From: JAYENY01 sp964563465
GTDB taxonomy: Bacteria > Patescibacteriota > Minisyncoccia > Minisyncoccales > PEYH01
Direction: 5' to 3'
Assembly (NCBI GenBank): GCA_964563465.1
Contig: CAZLVZ010000010.1
Coordinates: 1 to 17,709 of the forward strand
DNA length: 17,709 nucleotides
Positions 1-6,744 of this stretch are shown here, piece by piece. Every line of letters begins with the position of its first letter. Position 1 is the stretch's first letter. The position numbers were made by a program, and so were the translations under genes. Below the pieces are notes generated by a model. It was not told the DNA's origin, searched no databases, and saw only the letters and a list, made by a program, of their open reading frames with translations.

Positions 1-419
1 TTATCGCTGATAGATATTTTTTTAGACAATTGCTCGTTTTCCTTAGGAATGCTTAGGCGCAAAATGCCACGCCTTACCGTTGCCTTTGCTTGAGTGATTT
101 TAACTTTTTCTGGAAGAATGATTTTTTTGGAGAAAGGTCCCCAAAAACATTCTTGTAGAAAATAATTTCTTTTTTCTTTGTCTTGAGGCCTCTCTCTTTT
201 TCCCCTAATAGTTAGCATATCCTCCTCTACAGAAATATCTAAATCTTTAGCGGTTATTCCAGCGATAGGTGATTCAATAACAAATTCTTTTTCTGTTTCA
301 TAAATATCTACAGCTAACTCTCCTTCAGCTTTTTGTGACGGCCATTGTCTTTCAGGATTTTCTTTTTTATCTTCTTCCATTAAGTCCGCATCACTTTTAT
401 TTTTTTTGAAAATAGACAT
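1..419 (-). CDS. Hsp20 / alpha-crystallin family small heat-shock protein, 3' end cut by window edge
   Basis: Reading the minus strand from an ATG at 417-419 gives about 139 codons with no stop before the window edge, so the C-terminus is missing. The first 35 residues are charged and probably disordered. From about residue 36 there is a typical alpha-crystallin domain: a VDIYET-type first strand, then ESPIAGI, LDISVEEDMLTIRGKRE, a conserved aromatic segment (NYFLQECFWGPFSKKIILP) and a closing strand with RRGILRLSIPKE, the usual place of the G-x-L signature. Members are cytosolic ATP-independent chaperones that hold unfolded proteins as large oligomers. The gene begins 14 nt after the prsW stop and reads in the same direction, so it is probably the last gene of a tsaD-prsW-hsp20 operon. 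No Shine-Dalgarno sequence precedes the ATG. The family call is firm; the substrate and any heat control are unknown. Confidence 0.85.
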   Translation of the reverse strand, partial: MSIFKKNKSDADLMEEDKKENPERQWPSQKAEGELAVDIYETEKEFVIESPIAGITAKDLDISVEEDMLTIRGKRERPQDKEKRNYFLQECFWGPFSKKIILPEKVKITQAKATVRRGILRLSIPKENEQLSKKISISD

Positions 420-433
420 ATTTTATTTGCGAT

Positions 434-1153
434 TCAGGATACCCTGCGTACCCTGCAAACGCTTGCTAATTTTTTTACTTTTTTGAATTCAAATAAGACA
501 ATAATGAATAAACTGGCAAGGATTGTTATTATAGTAGTTGTTCCTTGCCACCCTTCTATCTTTATAGCAATATTAAATAATCCGTGCAAGGCAATTGAAA
601 TTAATAATCCAAAAAATAAAAGCCGTCGTCGTTTTTTGGTCTTAAATAAAGATAGCGCTAAAAAGAATCCGACATTAGCGGAACAAAGAGCATGTAAGAA
701 TGTCGCCCCGATAAATCTTCCACTTAAAGCAAGCGCAGTTTTTTCTATGAGGTATGGTTCTTTTAATAAAAATAGAATTAAAATGTTTTCTAACGCTGCA
801 AAGCCTAAGCCAACAATAATCATATAAATCATAGCATCTACTGGTTCATCAAACTCAGTATTTTTTAAAACACTCAATCTTATAACCAAATATTTCGCGA
901 GCTCTTCTACAAGCCCAACTCCCGCTAAAAAGTAAATTGCTAGAAGAATATTTTGTGAAAAATTTAGGCCTTGAAGTAATGCGACGAATTTCCACTCAAT
1001 CAAAGCAGCGGGCAGGGTAACAGCCATTCCATAGATAAAGATTTTTATTACCATTGCGTTCGGTTCTGGTCTTTTATCTTTTCTTAAATAAAAAAGTAAC
1101 CAGATAGTGCTGGGAATTAGACCTAAAACAATAAAGATAGGATAAAGAAACAT
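434..1153 (-). CDS. prsW: PrsW-family intramembrane protease (MEROPS M82-like)
   Basis: This 239-residue polytopic membrane protein has about seven hydrophobic segments. It carries the conserved polar motifs of the PrsW family in order: EE-x-x-K at residues 83-87 (VEELAK), DEPVDAMIY at 102-110, E-N at 122-123, a membrane histidine at 154 (FLHAL), and HG-x-x-N at 190-194. In Bacillus, PrsW makes the first cut in the anti-sigma factor RsiW in response to envelope stress. No anti-sigma factor is visible here, so the substrate is unknown. The ATG lies 11 nt downstream of the tsaD stop and the hsp20 start is 14 nt past its own stop, which makes a three-gene unit likely. Length matches the family. 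The basic C-terminal tail (KKVKKLASVCRVRRVS) falls outside the conserved region. No Shine-Dalgarno sequence is seen. Confidence 0.85.
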   Translation of the reverse strand: MFLYPIFIVLGLIPSTIWLLFYLRKDKRPEPNAMVIKIFIYGMAVTLPAALIEWKFVALLQGLNFSQNILLAIYFLAGVGLVEELAKYLVIRLSVLKNTEFDEPVDAMIYMIIVGLGFAALENILILFLLKEPYLIEKTALALSGRFIGATFLHALCSANVGFFLALSLFKTKKRRRLLFFGLLISIALHGLFNIAIKIEGWQGTTTIITILASLFIIVLFEFKKVKKLASVCRVRRVS

Positions 1154-1164
1154 AGATTGATTAA

Positions 1165-2412
1165 TTATTTATTATCTATTCTAAGATTTGGCTGTGCTTT
1201 AATTTTTTGCCAATTGTCAGGAGATTGATTCTTCATAAATTTCATCCAGGCAGTGAAAGCAATCATTGCTGCATTGTCTGTGCAAAACTTGGAATCAGAG
1301 AAATGAAAGATAATATTTAAATTTTCTTTTTTAATTTTTTCTTTGAATTGTTTTTGTAATTCTTTGTTAGCCGTTACTCCGCCACCGAGAAGAATTGATT
1401 TTGCTTTATAATCTTTTGTTGCCTTTATTGTTTTTTTTATCAAGACATCAATGATTGCCTGTTGGGCTTCACGAGCCATTGCTTGAATGTATTGTTTTGA
1501 TTCTTTTTCTTTTTTTGTTTTCTTTTTATCTCCGAGCTTAACGGGGAGACAAGGTTCTGCCGAGTGAAACGAAGCGTGGTTCTTATAATCATACAATACT
1601 GCTGTTTTTAGTCCAGAGAAACTAAAATCATAATCCTTAGAATAAAGCATTGGTCTAGGCAATTTTATTGACAGATTATTATTGGCTAATGGCTTCGCTG
1701 CTTCTTTGGCAATAGCTGGTCCTCCGGGATATGGGAGTCCTAAAATTCTAGCAATTTTGTCAAAAGCTTCTCCCGCTGCATCATCTCGCGTTTCACCTAA
1801 AATCTTATATTTCCCAAAACTTTTCATTAGAATAATTTGAGTATGTCCTCCCGATACAATAAGAGAAATTGCAGGGAATTTAATTTCTTTTGGTTCTTGC
1901 GCTTTGTTTTTTGTTTTTTTGCTATCTGATTTTAACCAATTAGCGAGAATGTGTCCTTCAATATGATTTATTCCCATTATTGGAATTTTCCAACAACAAG
2001 CAAGGGCTCTAGCAAAATTCACTCCCGTCCACAAGCAAGGATCCAGTCCGGGTCCCATTGTTACTGCTATTAAATCAATTTTAGGCTTTTGATTCGTTGC
2101 TAAAAATCTTTTCAATTCTTTATAAAGAACGGCTTCTCTTTCTAAAATTTTTTTTAATTTTTGACAATTGAATTTTGAGGCTAATTTGACATCTTGTGTT
2201 AGATTAGTTTCCTTCAATGCTTTGGCGAGTAGTGGCGTCAAATTTTTTTGATGTTCTCTTCTTGCCACTAACGGATACACTCCTCCCCATTTTTGATGGA
2301 TTTTAACTTGTGAGGAAATCAAATTTGAAATTAACTCAAATTTCTTAGCGGAACCTTTTGCTAAGGCAATGCACGAATCATCACAAGATGTTTCTATTCC
2401 TAATATTATCAT
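1165..2412 (-). CDS. tsaD: tRNA N6-adenosine threonylcarbamoyltransferase TsaD
   Basis: TsaD transfers the threonylcarbamoyl group to A37 of tRNAs that read ANN codons, working with TsaB and TsaE in bacteria. The 415 residues start with the ASKHA-fold phosphate motif (ILGIETSCDDSCIAL, 3-17). They continue with the metal-binding H150-x3-H154 (HIEGH), GGHTQI at 188-193, DDAAGEAFDKIARILGLPYPGGP (210-232), FSFSGLKTA (263-271), LGGGVTAN (342-349) and the C-terminal metal ligand in CTDNAAMIA (Asp379). Bacterial TsaD is usually about 340 residues. The excess lies mainly in two insertions, about residues 74-108 and 278-306, the second lysine-rich and carrying an odd HASFHSAEPCLPVKLGD stretch. All catalytic motifs are intact, so the enzyme should be active. 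A promoter-like pair ends 6 nt before the ATG, so the transcript may be leaderless. Confidence 0.96.
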   Translation of the reverse strand: MIILGIETSCDDSCIALAKGSAKKFELISNLISSQVKIHQKWGGVYPLVARREHQKNLTPLLAKALKETNLTQDVKLASKFNCQKLKKILEREAVLYKELKRFLATNQKPKIDLIAVTMGPGLDPCLWTGVNFARALACCWKIPIMGINHIEGHILANWLKSDSKKTKNKAQEPKEIKFPAISLIVSGGHTQIILMKSFGKYKILGETRDDAAGEAFDKIARILGLPYPGGPAIAKEAAKPLANNNLSIKLPRPMLYSKDYDFSFSGLKTAVLYDYKNHASFHSAEPCLPVKLGDKKKTKKEKESKQYIQAMAREAQQAIIDVLIKKTIKATKDYKAKSILLGGGVTANKELQKQFKEKIKKENLNIIFHFSDSKFCTDNAAMIAFTAWMKFMKNQSPDNWQKIKAQPNLRIDNK

Positions 2413-2418
2413 TCATTT

Positions 2419-2447
2419 AGAATATCAGTCCTCTTGAAATTTTACAA
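2419..2447 (-). promoter_or_regulatory. candidate promoter for tsaD-prsW-hsp20
   Basis: On the minus strand a -35-like TTGTAA (2442-2447) and a -10-like TATTCT (2419-2424) are separated by exactly 17 nt. Only 6 nt lie between the -10 box and the tsaD ATG at 2410-2412, so transcription would start at or next to the start codon. Both hexamers are imperfect, so this is a moderate call made by eye. Confidence 0.45.
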
Positions 2448-2466
2448 CTTTTCAATTAAGATAGAT

Positions 2467-2472
2467 TATGAT
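2467..2472 (+). promoter_or_regulatory. candidate -10 box for tRNA-Glu and the following glycosyltransferase
   Basis: TATGAT lies 10 nt upstream of the first base of tRNA-Glu, a normal distance for a tRNA promoter. I do not see a good -35 box at 16-18 nt; TTTACA at 2441-2446 is 20 nt away and overlaps the -35 box proposed for the divergent tsaD promoter. Confidence 0.4.
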
Positions 2473-2482
2473 GTTGGTAATA

Positions 2483-2554
2483 GACCCCATCATCTAGTGG
2501 TTAGGATATCAGGTTTTCATCCTGAAAACCGGGGTTCGACTCCCCGTGGGGTCG
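2483..2554 (+). tRNA. tRNA-Glu (anticodon TTC)
   Basis: A full cloverleaf can be drawn: acceptor GACCCCA with TGGGGTC, anticodon stem TCAGG with CCTGA around the loop TTTTCAT (anticodon TTC, reading GAA and GAG), and T-arm CGGGG-TTCGACT-CCCCG. The discriminator base is G at 2554. The next bases are CAT, so the CCA end is not encoded and must be added enzymatically. The glycosyltransferase ATG follows after 21 nt with no visible terminator, so the two are probably transcribed together. Confidence 0.97.
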
Positions 2555-2575
2555 CATTAGAAATATAGACAACTT

Positions 2576-4132
2576 ATGGATGAAAAATATTATTTAAAAA
2601 TTTCTCATGCTTGTGATTTGAAAAACCCTAAAGAGAGGGTTTTATTTAGATTTTTAGAAATGTTGCCCGGACTTTTGACATGGTTTACTCTTTTGGGAGC
2701 AATTGCGCTTTGTTATTTCCGTCCCCAATTAGCAGCATTTTTTATTCTAATATTTGTTCTTTATTGGTTTTTTAGAGCAATATATTTTTCTTTTCATTTG
2801 AGAGCTGGATACAAGAAGATGAAAGAAGAAGAAAATATTGATTGGTTAACAAAATTAAAAGACCTTAAAGAAATTTCTAATGGATTATTGGTTGATGATT
2901 GGAAAGGAATTTATCATTTGATTATTTTACCTATGTATAAGGAGCCATACGCCATAGTGAAAGAATCTATAGAAGCTTTGTTAAAAACTGATTATCCTAA
3001 AGACAAAATGATTGTTGTTTTAGCGCAGGAGGAAAAAGCAGGAGAAGAAATAAAGATAATTGGCGAGAGAATAAAACAAGAATTTAAAGATAATTTTTTT
3101 AAGTTTTTAATTAGTATTCATCCTGCGGATTTGCCTAACGAGATCGCGGGTAAGGGCTCTAACGAATCATGGGCCGCCGAGAAAGCAAAGAATTTTTTAG
3201 ATAGCATAGAGATTCCTTATGAAAATGTTATTTTCTCTGCACTTGATATTGATACCGTAGTGTCGGTTCATTATTTCAGTTGTTTGACTTATCATTATTT
3301 GACTACTGCAAAGCCAACGAGGACTAGTTTCCAACCTATTCCATTATTTTTAAACAATGTTTGGCAAGCGCCAAGTATTTCTCGGCTCTTTTCTTTTTCT
3401 TCGTCGTTTTGGCATATAACAAATCAAGAAAGACGAGAGAAATTGATTACTTTTTCTTCTCATTCTATGTCTTTTAAGGCCTTAGTTGAGGTGGGTTTTA
3501 AACAAAGAAATGTTGTATCTGAAGATTCAAGAATTTTTTGGCAATGCTTTTTGTTGTTTGACGGAGACTATAGGGTTGAACCGCTTTATTGTTCCGTTTC
3601 AATGGACGCCAATGTGGCTCGCTCTTTTTGGCAAACGATTCTTAATATGTATAAACAACAAAGAAGATGGGCTTATGGAGTGGGCGATATTGCCTATTTT
3701 ACTTTTGGTTTTATGAAGAATAAAAAAATTCCTTTTAAAAAGAAATTTTCTTTGGCTTTTGAAATAATTGAAGGACACTGGAATTGGGCTTGCGCTTCAA
3801 TTTTATTGGCGACATTAGGTTGGTTGCCAGTTTTTCTTGGCGGAGAGGAATTTTCTCAAACTCTTTTTTCCTACAATCTTCCAAGGGTTACGGGAAGAAT
3901 TTTAGCCATTGCTATGATTGGGTTGTTTAGCTCTATCTATTATACTTTTTATTTGCTTCCACCAAAGCCCGGAAAGAAACAGAGAGATTTAAATGTCTTT
4001 TTGTCCTCGCTTCAATGGTTTCTTCTTCCATTAACAATGATTTTCTTTACTGCGTTGCCAGCAATTGATGCGCAGACCCGTTGGCTTCTTGGTAAATATA
4101 TGGGTTTTTGGCCAACGCCAAAACATCGTTAA
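2576..4132 (+). CDS. membrane-bound family 2 glycosyltransferase (processive, cellulose-synthase-like)
   Basis: The 518-residue protein has two membrane segments near the N-terminus (about 28-50 and 53-75), a cytosolic GT-A domain, and several more membrane segments from about residue 395 onward. In the GT domain I see the nucleotide-sugar-binding region (LIILPMYKEP, 115-124), a D-x-D pair at Asp224/Asp226 (ALDIDT), the acid pair SED at 315-317, and QQRRW at 361-365. This D, DxD, ED, Q-x-x-R-W order is that of processive GT2 enzymes such as cellulose and hyaluronan synthases. It would polymerise or transfer a sugar at the inner face of the membrane; donor and product cannot be told from sequence. 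It stands alone behind tRNA-Glu and converges on recG. The ATG has no Shine-Dalgarno sequence. The family call is firm. Confidence 0.88.
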   Translation: MDEKYYLKISHACDLKNPKERVLFRFLEMLPGLLTWFTLLGAIALCYFRPQLAAFFILIFVLYWFFRAIYFSFHLRAGYKKMKEEENIDWLTKLKDLKEISNGLLVDDWKGIYHLIILPMYKEPYAIVKESIEALLKTDYPKDKMIVVLAQEEKAGEEIKIIGERIKQEFKDNFFKFLISIHPADLPNEIAGKGSNESWAAEKAKNFLDSIEIPYENVIFSALDIDTVVSVHYFSCLTYHYLTTAKPTRTSFQPIPLFLNNVWQAPSISRLFSFSSSFWHITNQERREKLITFSSHSMSFKALVEVGFKQRNVVSEDSRIFWQCFLLFDGDYRVEPLYCSVSMDANVARSFWQTILNMYKQQRRWAYGVGDIAYFTFGFMKNKKIPFKKKFSLAFEIIEGHWNWACASILLATLGWLPVFLGGEEFSQTLFSYNLPRVTGRILAIAMIGLFSSIYYTFYLLPPKPGKKQRDLNVFLSSLQWFLLPLTMIFFTALPAIDAQTRWLLGKYMGFWPTPKHR

Positions 4133-4163
4133 TAGCGCAATAGACCCGGCCCAGTGATAGTGA

Positions 4164-6296
4164 CTATTCTAAATGTATTGTTTGAGTAAATCTTTTTAAT
4201 CTTTCTCTTAATGCGGGAAAGTTTTTTAGTCCTGTGTTCGTTGAGAGAATTTTTTTTGCCGCTTCCCGAGTTTTTTCTACTAAAGAAAAATTAGTCAAGG
4301 CATTCATAGCAATGTCTGGAATGCCCCATTGTTTAGTTCCTATAAATTGTCCCGGTCCACGAATTTTTAAATCTTTTTCTGCTAATTCCAGCCCATTGTC
4401 TATTTTAGACAAAGCTATTAATCTGTCGCGGGCATTCTTTGAACGAGCATTATAGAAAAGAAAACAATACGACTGTTCCCCAGTCCGACCTATTCTTCCT
4501 CTGAATTGATGAAGTTGTGAAAGCCCAAATCTTTCCGCCCCTTCAATAATCATAACCGTGGCATTGGGAACATCTATTCCCACTTCAATTACAGAAGTGG
4601 AAACCAAAATATCCGTTTTTTTGTTTTTGAATTTTTTCATTATTTGGGATTTTTCCGTGCTTGACATTTTGCCGTGAAGCATTGCCAACTTAAATTGCGG
4701 AAAAATATCTTTTGAAAGTCGTCCATATTCTGTCTTAACTGCCTTAACTTCTGACCAACCAGTTTTATCTTCTTCCCCTTCGTCAAGCTCTCTCTCCTCT
4801 ATGCGAGGACAAATAACAAAAACCTGTTTCCCTTTTTTAACTTCTTTTTCAATCAACTTGTATGTTTTTTTTCTGTCTTTTTGAGAGACCAACAATGTTT
4901 TTACTTTTCGTTTTCCTTTTGGCATTTCATCAATGATAGACAAATCCAAATCACCATAAACAGTTAGCGCTAAAGAACGGGGGATAGGTGTAGCCGTCAT
5001 TGATAGTAAATGAGGAATGAGTATTTCTTTTGATAAACCATTTTTCTTCTGACAAAGTTTTGCCCGTTGCTTTACACCAAAACGATGTTGCTCGTCAACT
5101 ATTACTAATCCCAATTTATTAAATTTTACTTTGTCTTGAATTAAAGAATGCGTGCCTATCAAAATGTTTATTTCTCCCTTTAAAGTTTTCTCTAAAAGTT
5201 TTTTTCTGGAGATTTCAATAACCTGCCGTTTTAATTTTTTAGAAATAAATTTATCTGTTTTAGAGGTAAGTAATCCAACATTTACATTAAAATCTTCTAA
5301 AAATGAAGCTACGGTTCGAAAGTGTTGTTTGGATAGAATTTCTGTTGGAGCCATAAAGGCAACTTGGTGATCTGATTTAACAACGTTTAAGCTCACAGAA
5401 GTAGCAACAGCTGTTTTTCCAGACCCAACATCTCCTTGAAGCAATCTTGACATTGGATGGTCTTTCTCCAAATCTTTCAGGATTCTCCAAGTACATTTTT
5501 TTTGAGAATCTGTTAGTTTAAACGGCAAAGATTTAACAAATTTTTGAACATTTTGAAGATTGATTGGAATAGCAGTTGTTTTAAGACGCGCTAATTCTTG
5601 CTTTTTATTTAAGACAAATAGCTCCAACAAAAAGAGTTCTTCAAAAGCAAATCGTTCTTTTGCCTTTTGAGCTGTTTTCAGCGAGCTCGGAAAATGAATC
5701 TCTTTTATCGCTTTTTTTATAGGGAGAAGTTTATTTTTTTTTATTATCTCTGCAGGCAAAATTTCTACAATTTCGTTTTGGAATTGTTCTAATAAGGGTT
5801 TGATAATAAACCTTAACCACCTTGAACTGATACTCCTAGTATCACCATAAATAGGCACAATATTTCCAGTATGAACCAAATTGTGTCCCGGCCAAATTTT
5901 TTCGTAAATAGGGTTTGATATATGTGTGCCGTCTTTACCCGTGCTTATTTTTCCCGCCAGAGAAACCATATCTCCTATTTTGAGAGATTGAATTAGATAA
6001 GGTTGATTAAACCAAGTTATTTGCATCATTCCTGTATTGTCTTTTACAACAGCCCTTGTAATAACGAATCTTTTTCTAAATGTTGCTTGATTCTCAATTG
6101 TTATTATTTTTCCTTGGATACAGACAATTTCATGGATTTTTGCCTCAGATATCTTTTTTATATTAGAAAAATCCTCATAGCGATGAGGAAAATGAAAAAG
6201 AAGGTCATAAATTGTTTTGACCCCAAGCTTATGTAGTCGTTTAATATAGGCAGGACCAACTTTAGGAATTTTTCCGACTGAATCAGAAAGTTTCAT
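4164..6296 (-). CDS. recG: ATP-dependent DNA helicase RecG
   Basis: RecG is a monomeric superfamily 2 translocase that regresses stalled replication forks and branch-migrates recombination junctions. The 710 residues show the N-terminal wedge/OB region (KIPKVGP-x-Y near 9-17, DLLFHFPHRYED at 31-42), Walker A GDVGSGKT at 288-295, the Walker B box DEQH at 401-404, TATPIPRS at 434-441, and the motif VI region GAERFGLSQLHQFRGRIGR. The C-terminal segment with GPGQFIGTKQWGIPD is typical of the family. Length fits. I start at the ATG at 6294-6296. A longer in-frame reading from 6407 would translate straight through tRNA-Arg and its promoter, and those 37 extra residues have no counterpart in RecG. 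The start leaves only the discriminator and one more base behind the tRNA body. Confidence 0.96.
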   Translation of the reverse strand: MKLSDSVGKIPKVGPAYIKRLHKLGVKTIYDLLFHFPHRYEDFSNIKKISEAKIHEIVCIQGKIITIENQATFRKRFVITRAVVKDNTGMMQITWFNQPYLIQSLKIGDMVSLAGKISTGKDGTHISNPIYEKIWPGHNLVHTGNIVPIYGDTRSISSRWLRFIIKPLLEQFQNEIVEILPAEIIKKNKLLPIKKAIKEIHFPSSLKTAQKAKERFAFEELFLLELFVLNKKQELARLKTTAIPINLQNVQKFVKSLPFKLTDSQKKCTWRILKDLEKDHPMSRLLQGDVGSGKTAVATSVSLNVVKSDHQVAFMAPTEILSKQHFRTVASFLEDFNVNVGLLTSKTDKFISKKLKRQVIEISRKKLLEKTLKGEINILIGTHSLIQDKVKFNKLGLVIVDEQHRFGVKQRAKLCQKKNGLSKEILIPHLLSMTATPIPRSLALTVYGDLDLSIIDEMPKGKRKVKTLLVSQKDRKKTYKLIEKEVKKGKQVFVICPRIEERELDEGEEDKTGWSEVKAVKTEYGRLSKDIFPQFKLAMLHGKMSSTEKSQIMKKFKNKKTDILVSTSVIEVGIDVPNATVMIIEGAERFGLSQLHQFRGRIGRTGEQSYCFLFYNARSKNARDRLIALSKIDNGLELAEKDLKIRGPGQFIGTKQWGIPDIAMNALTNFSLVEKTREAAKKILSTNTGLKNFPALRERLKRFTQTIHLE

Positions 6297-6298
6297 GT

Positions 6299-6370
6299 GC
6301 GCCCGGCAGGACTCGAACCTGCAATCTTTTGATCCGCAATCAAATGTTCTGTCCATTGAACTACGGGCGC
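6299..6370 (-). tRNA. tRNA-Arg (anticodon GCG)
   Basis: On the minus strand the acceptor GCGCCCG pairs with CGGGCGC, the D-arm is GTTC/GAAC, the anticodon stem TTTGA/TCAAA encloses the loop TTGCGGA, and the T-arm is GCAGG-TTCGAGT-CCTGC. The anticodon is GCG, reading CGC and CGU. The D-loop has an A where arginine tRNAs carry A20, which supports arginine identity. Most bacteria read these codons with an ACG anticodon edited to inosine, so GCG is unusual. The discriminator is A (complement of 6298). No CCA is encoded, and the recG ATG starts two bases beyond the tRNA body. Confidence 0.94.
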
Positions 6371-6378
6371 TATCCCTA

Positions 6379-6407
6379 AACTTAGCACAAAACCTTGATA
6401 TTTTCAA
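6379..6407 (-). promoter_or_regulatory. candidate promoter for tRNA-Arg and recG
   Basis: On the minus strand TTGAAA (6402-6407) and TAAGTT (6379-6384) are 17 nt apart, with the -10 box 8 nt upstream of the first base of tRNA-Arg. It overlaps the promoter proposed for the divergent tRNA-Ser genes, so the two polymerases would compete for the same DNA. The -10 box is only a fair match. Confidence 0.5.
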
Positions 6408-6422
6408 TTTTTAAGGTAAAAT
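6395..6422 (+). promoter_or_regulatory. candidate promoter for the two tRNA-Ser genes
   Basis: TTGATA (6395-6400) and TAAAAT (6417-6422) are separated by 16 nt, and the -10 box lies 11 nt before the first base of tRNA-Ser(GCT). Spacing and hexamers fit a sigma-70-type promoter. It interleaves with the minus-strand promoter for tRNA-Arg/recG. Confidence 0.55.
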
Positions 6423-6433
6423 ATGCGCAGACA

Positions 6434-6516
6434 GGAGGAGTCGCGTAATGGTATCGCAACACCCTGCTAAGGTGTGACCCTTCGGGGTCCTGTGGGTTCG
6501 AGTCCCACCTCCTCCG
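6434..6516 (+). tRNA. tRNA-Ser (anticodon GCT)
   Basis: The class II cloverleaf has acceptor GGAGGAG with CTCCTCC, anticodon stem ACACC/GGTGT around loop CTGCTAA (anticodon GCT, reading AGC/AGU), a long variable arm (GACCCTTCGGGGTC), and T-arm GTGGG-TTCGAGT-CCCAC. The discriminator is G at 6516, as expected for serine. The next bases are CAT, so CCA is not encoded. It is followed after 29 nt by tRNA-Ser(TGA), probably in one transcript. Confidence 0.97.
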
Positions 6517-6545
6517 CATTGATTGTTCGTGCATTTTTTTGTTTT

Positions 6546-6634
<89 letters not shown>

Positions 6635-6671
6635 GTCCATGTTTGAATCATTGGATAGGAAAAACTTGTTG

Positions 6672-6699
6672 AAAAGCTAATTCTTTTGAGTTGGCTTTT
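6672..6699 (+). terminator. intrinsic terminator after the tRNA-Ser genes
   Basis: AAAAGCTAATTC (6672-6683) can pair with GAGTTGGCTTTT (6688-6699) over 12 positions, two of them G-U, around a TTTT loop. The stem ends in a short T run. It would end the tRNA-Ser transcript and insulate the restriction-modification genes. The T tract is short, so termination may be partial. Confidence 0.6.
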
Positions 6700-6720
6700 G
6701 CCATTGGCGTATGATAAAAT
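6686..6720 (+). promoter_or_regulatory. candidate promoter for the restriction-modification pair
   Basis: Two overlapping arrangements are possible: TTGAGT (6686-6691) with TATGAT (6710-6715), spacer 18, or TTGGCT (6691-6696) with TAAAAT (6715-6720), spacer 18. Either would give a leader of about 20-30 nt before the endonuclease ATG at 6745. The -35 boxes lie within the terminator stem, so this is a weak call. Confidence 0.35.
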
Positions 6721-6744
6721 TAGAGCAGTTGTTAAATAAGGTTT

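Noticed and set aside
483..827. 114-residue plus-strand open frame opposite prsW
   Set aside because: It lies wholly inside prsW on the other strand and shows no motifs, while prsW has all family motifs.
4133..4163. Possible bidirectional terminator between the glycosyltransferase and recG
   Set aside because: Only a weak AATAG/CTATT inverted repeat with a large imperfect interior and no T run; not enough to call.
6297..6407. In-frame N-terminal extension of RecG beginning at 6407
   Set aside because: The extra 37 residues are translated tRNA-Arg and its promoter, match no RecG domain, and the ATG at 6296 gives the normal N-terminus.
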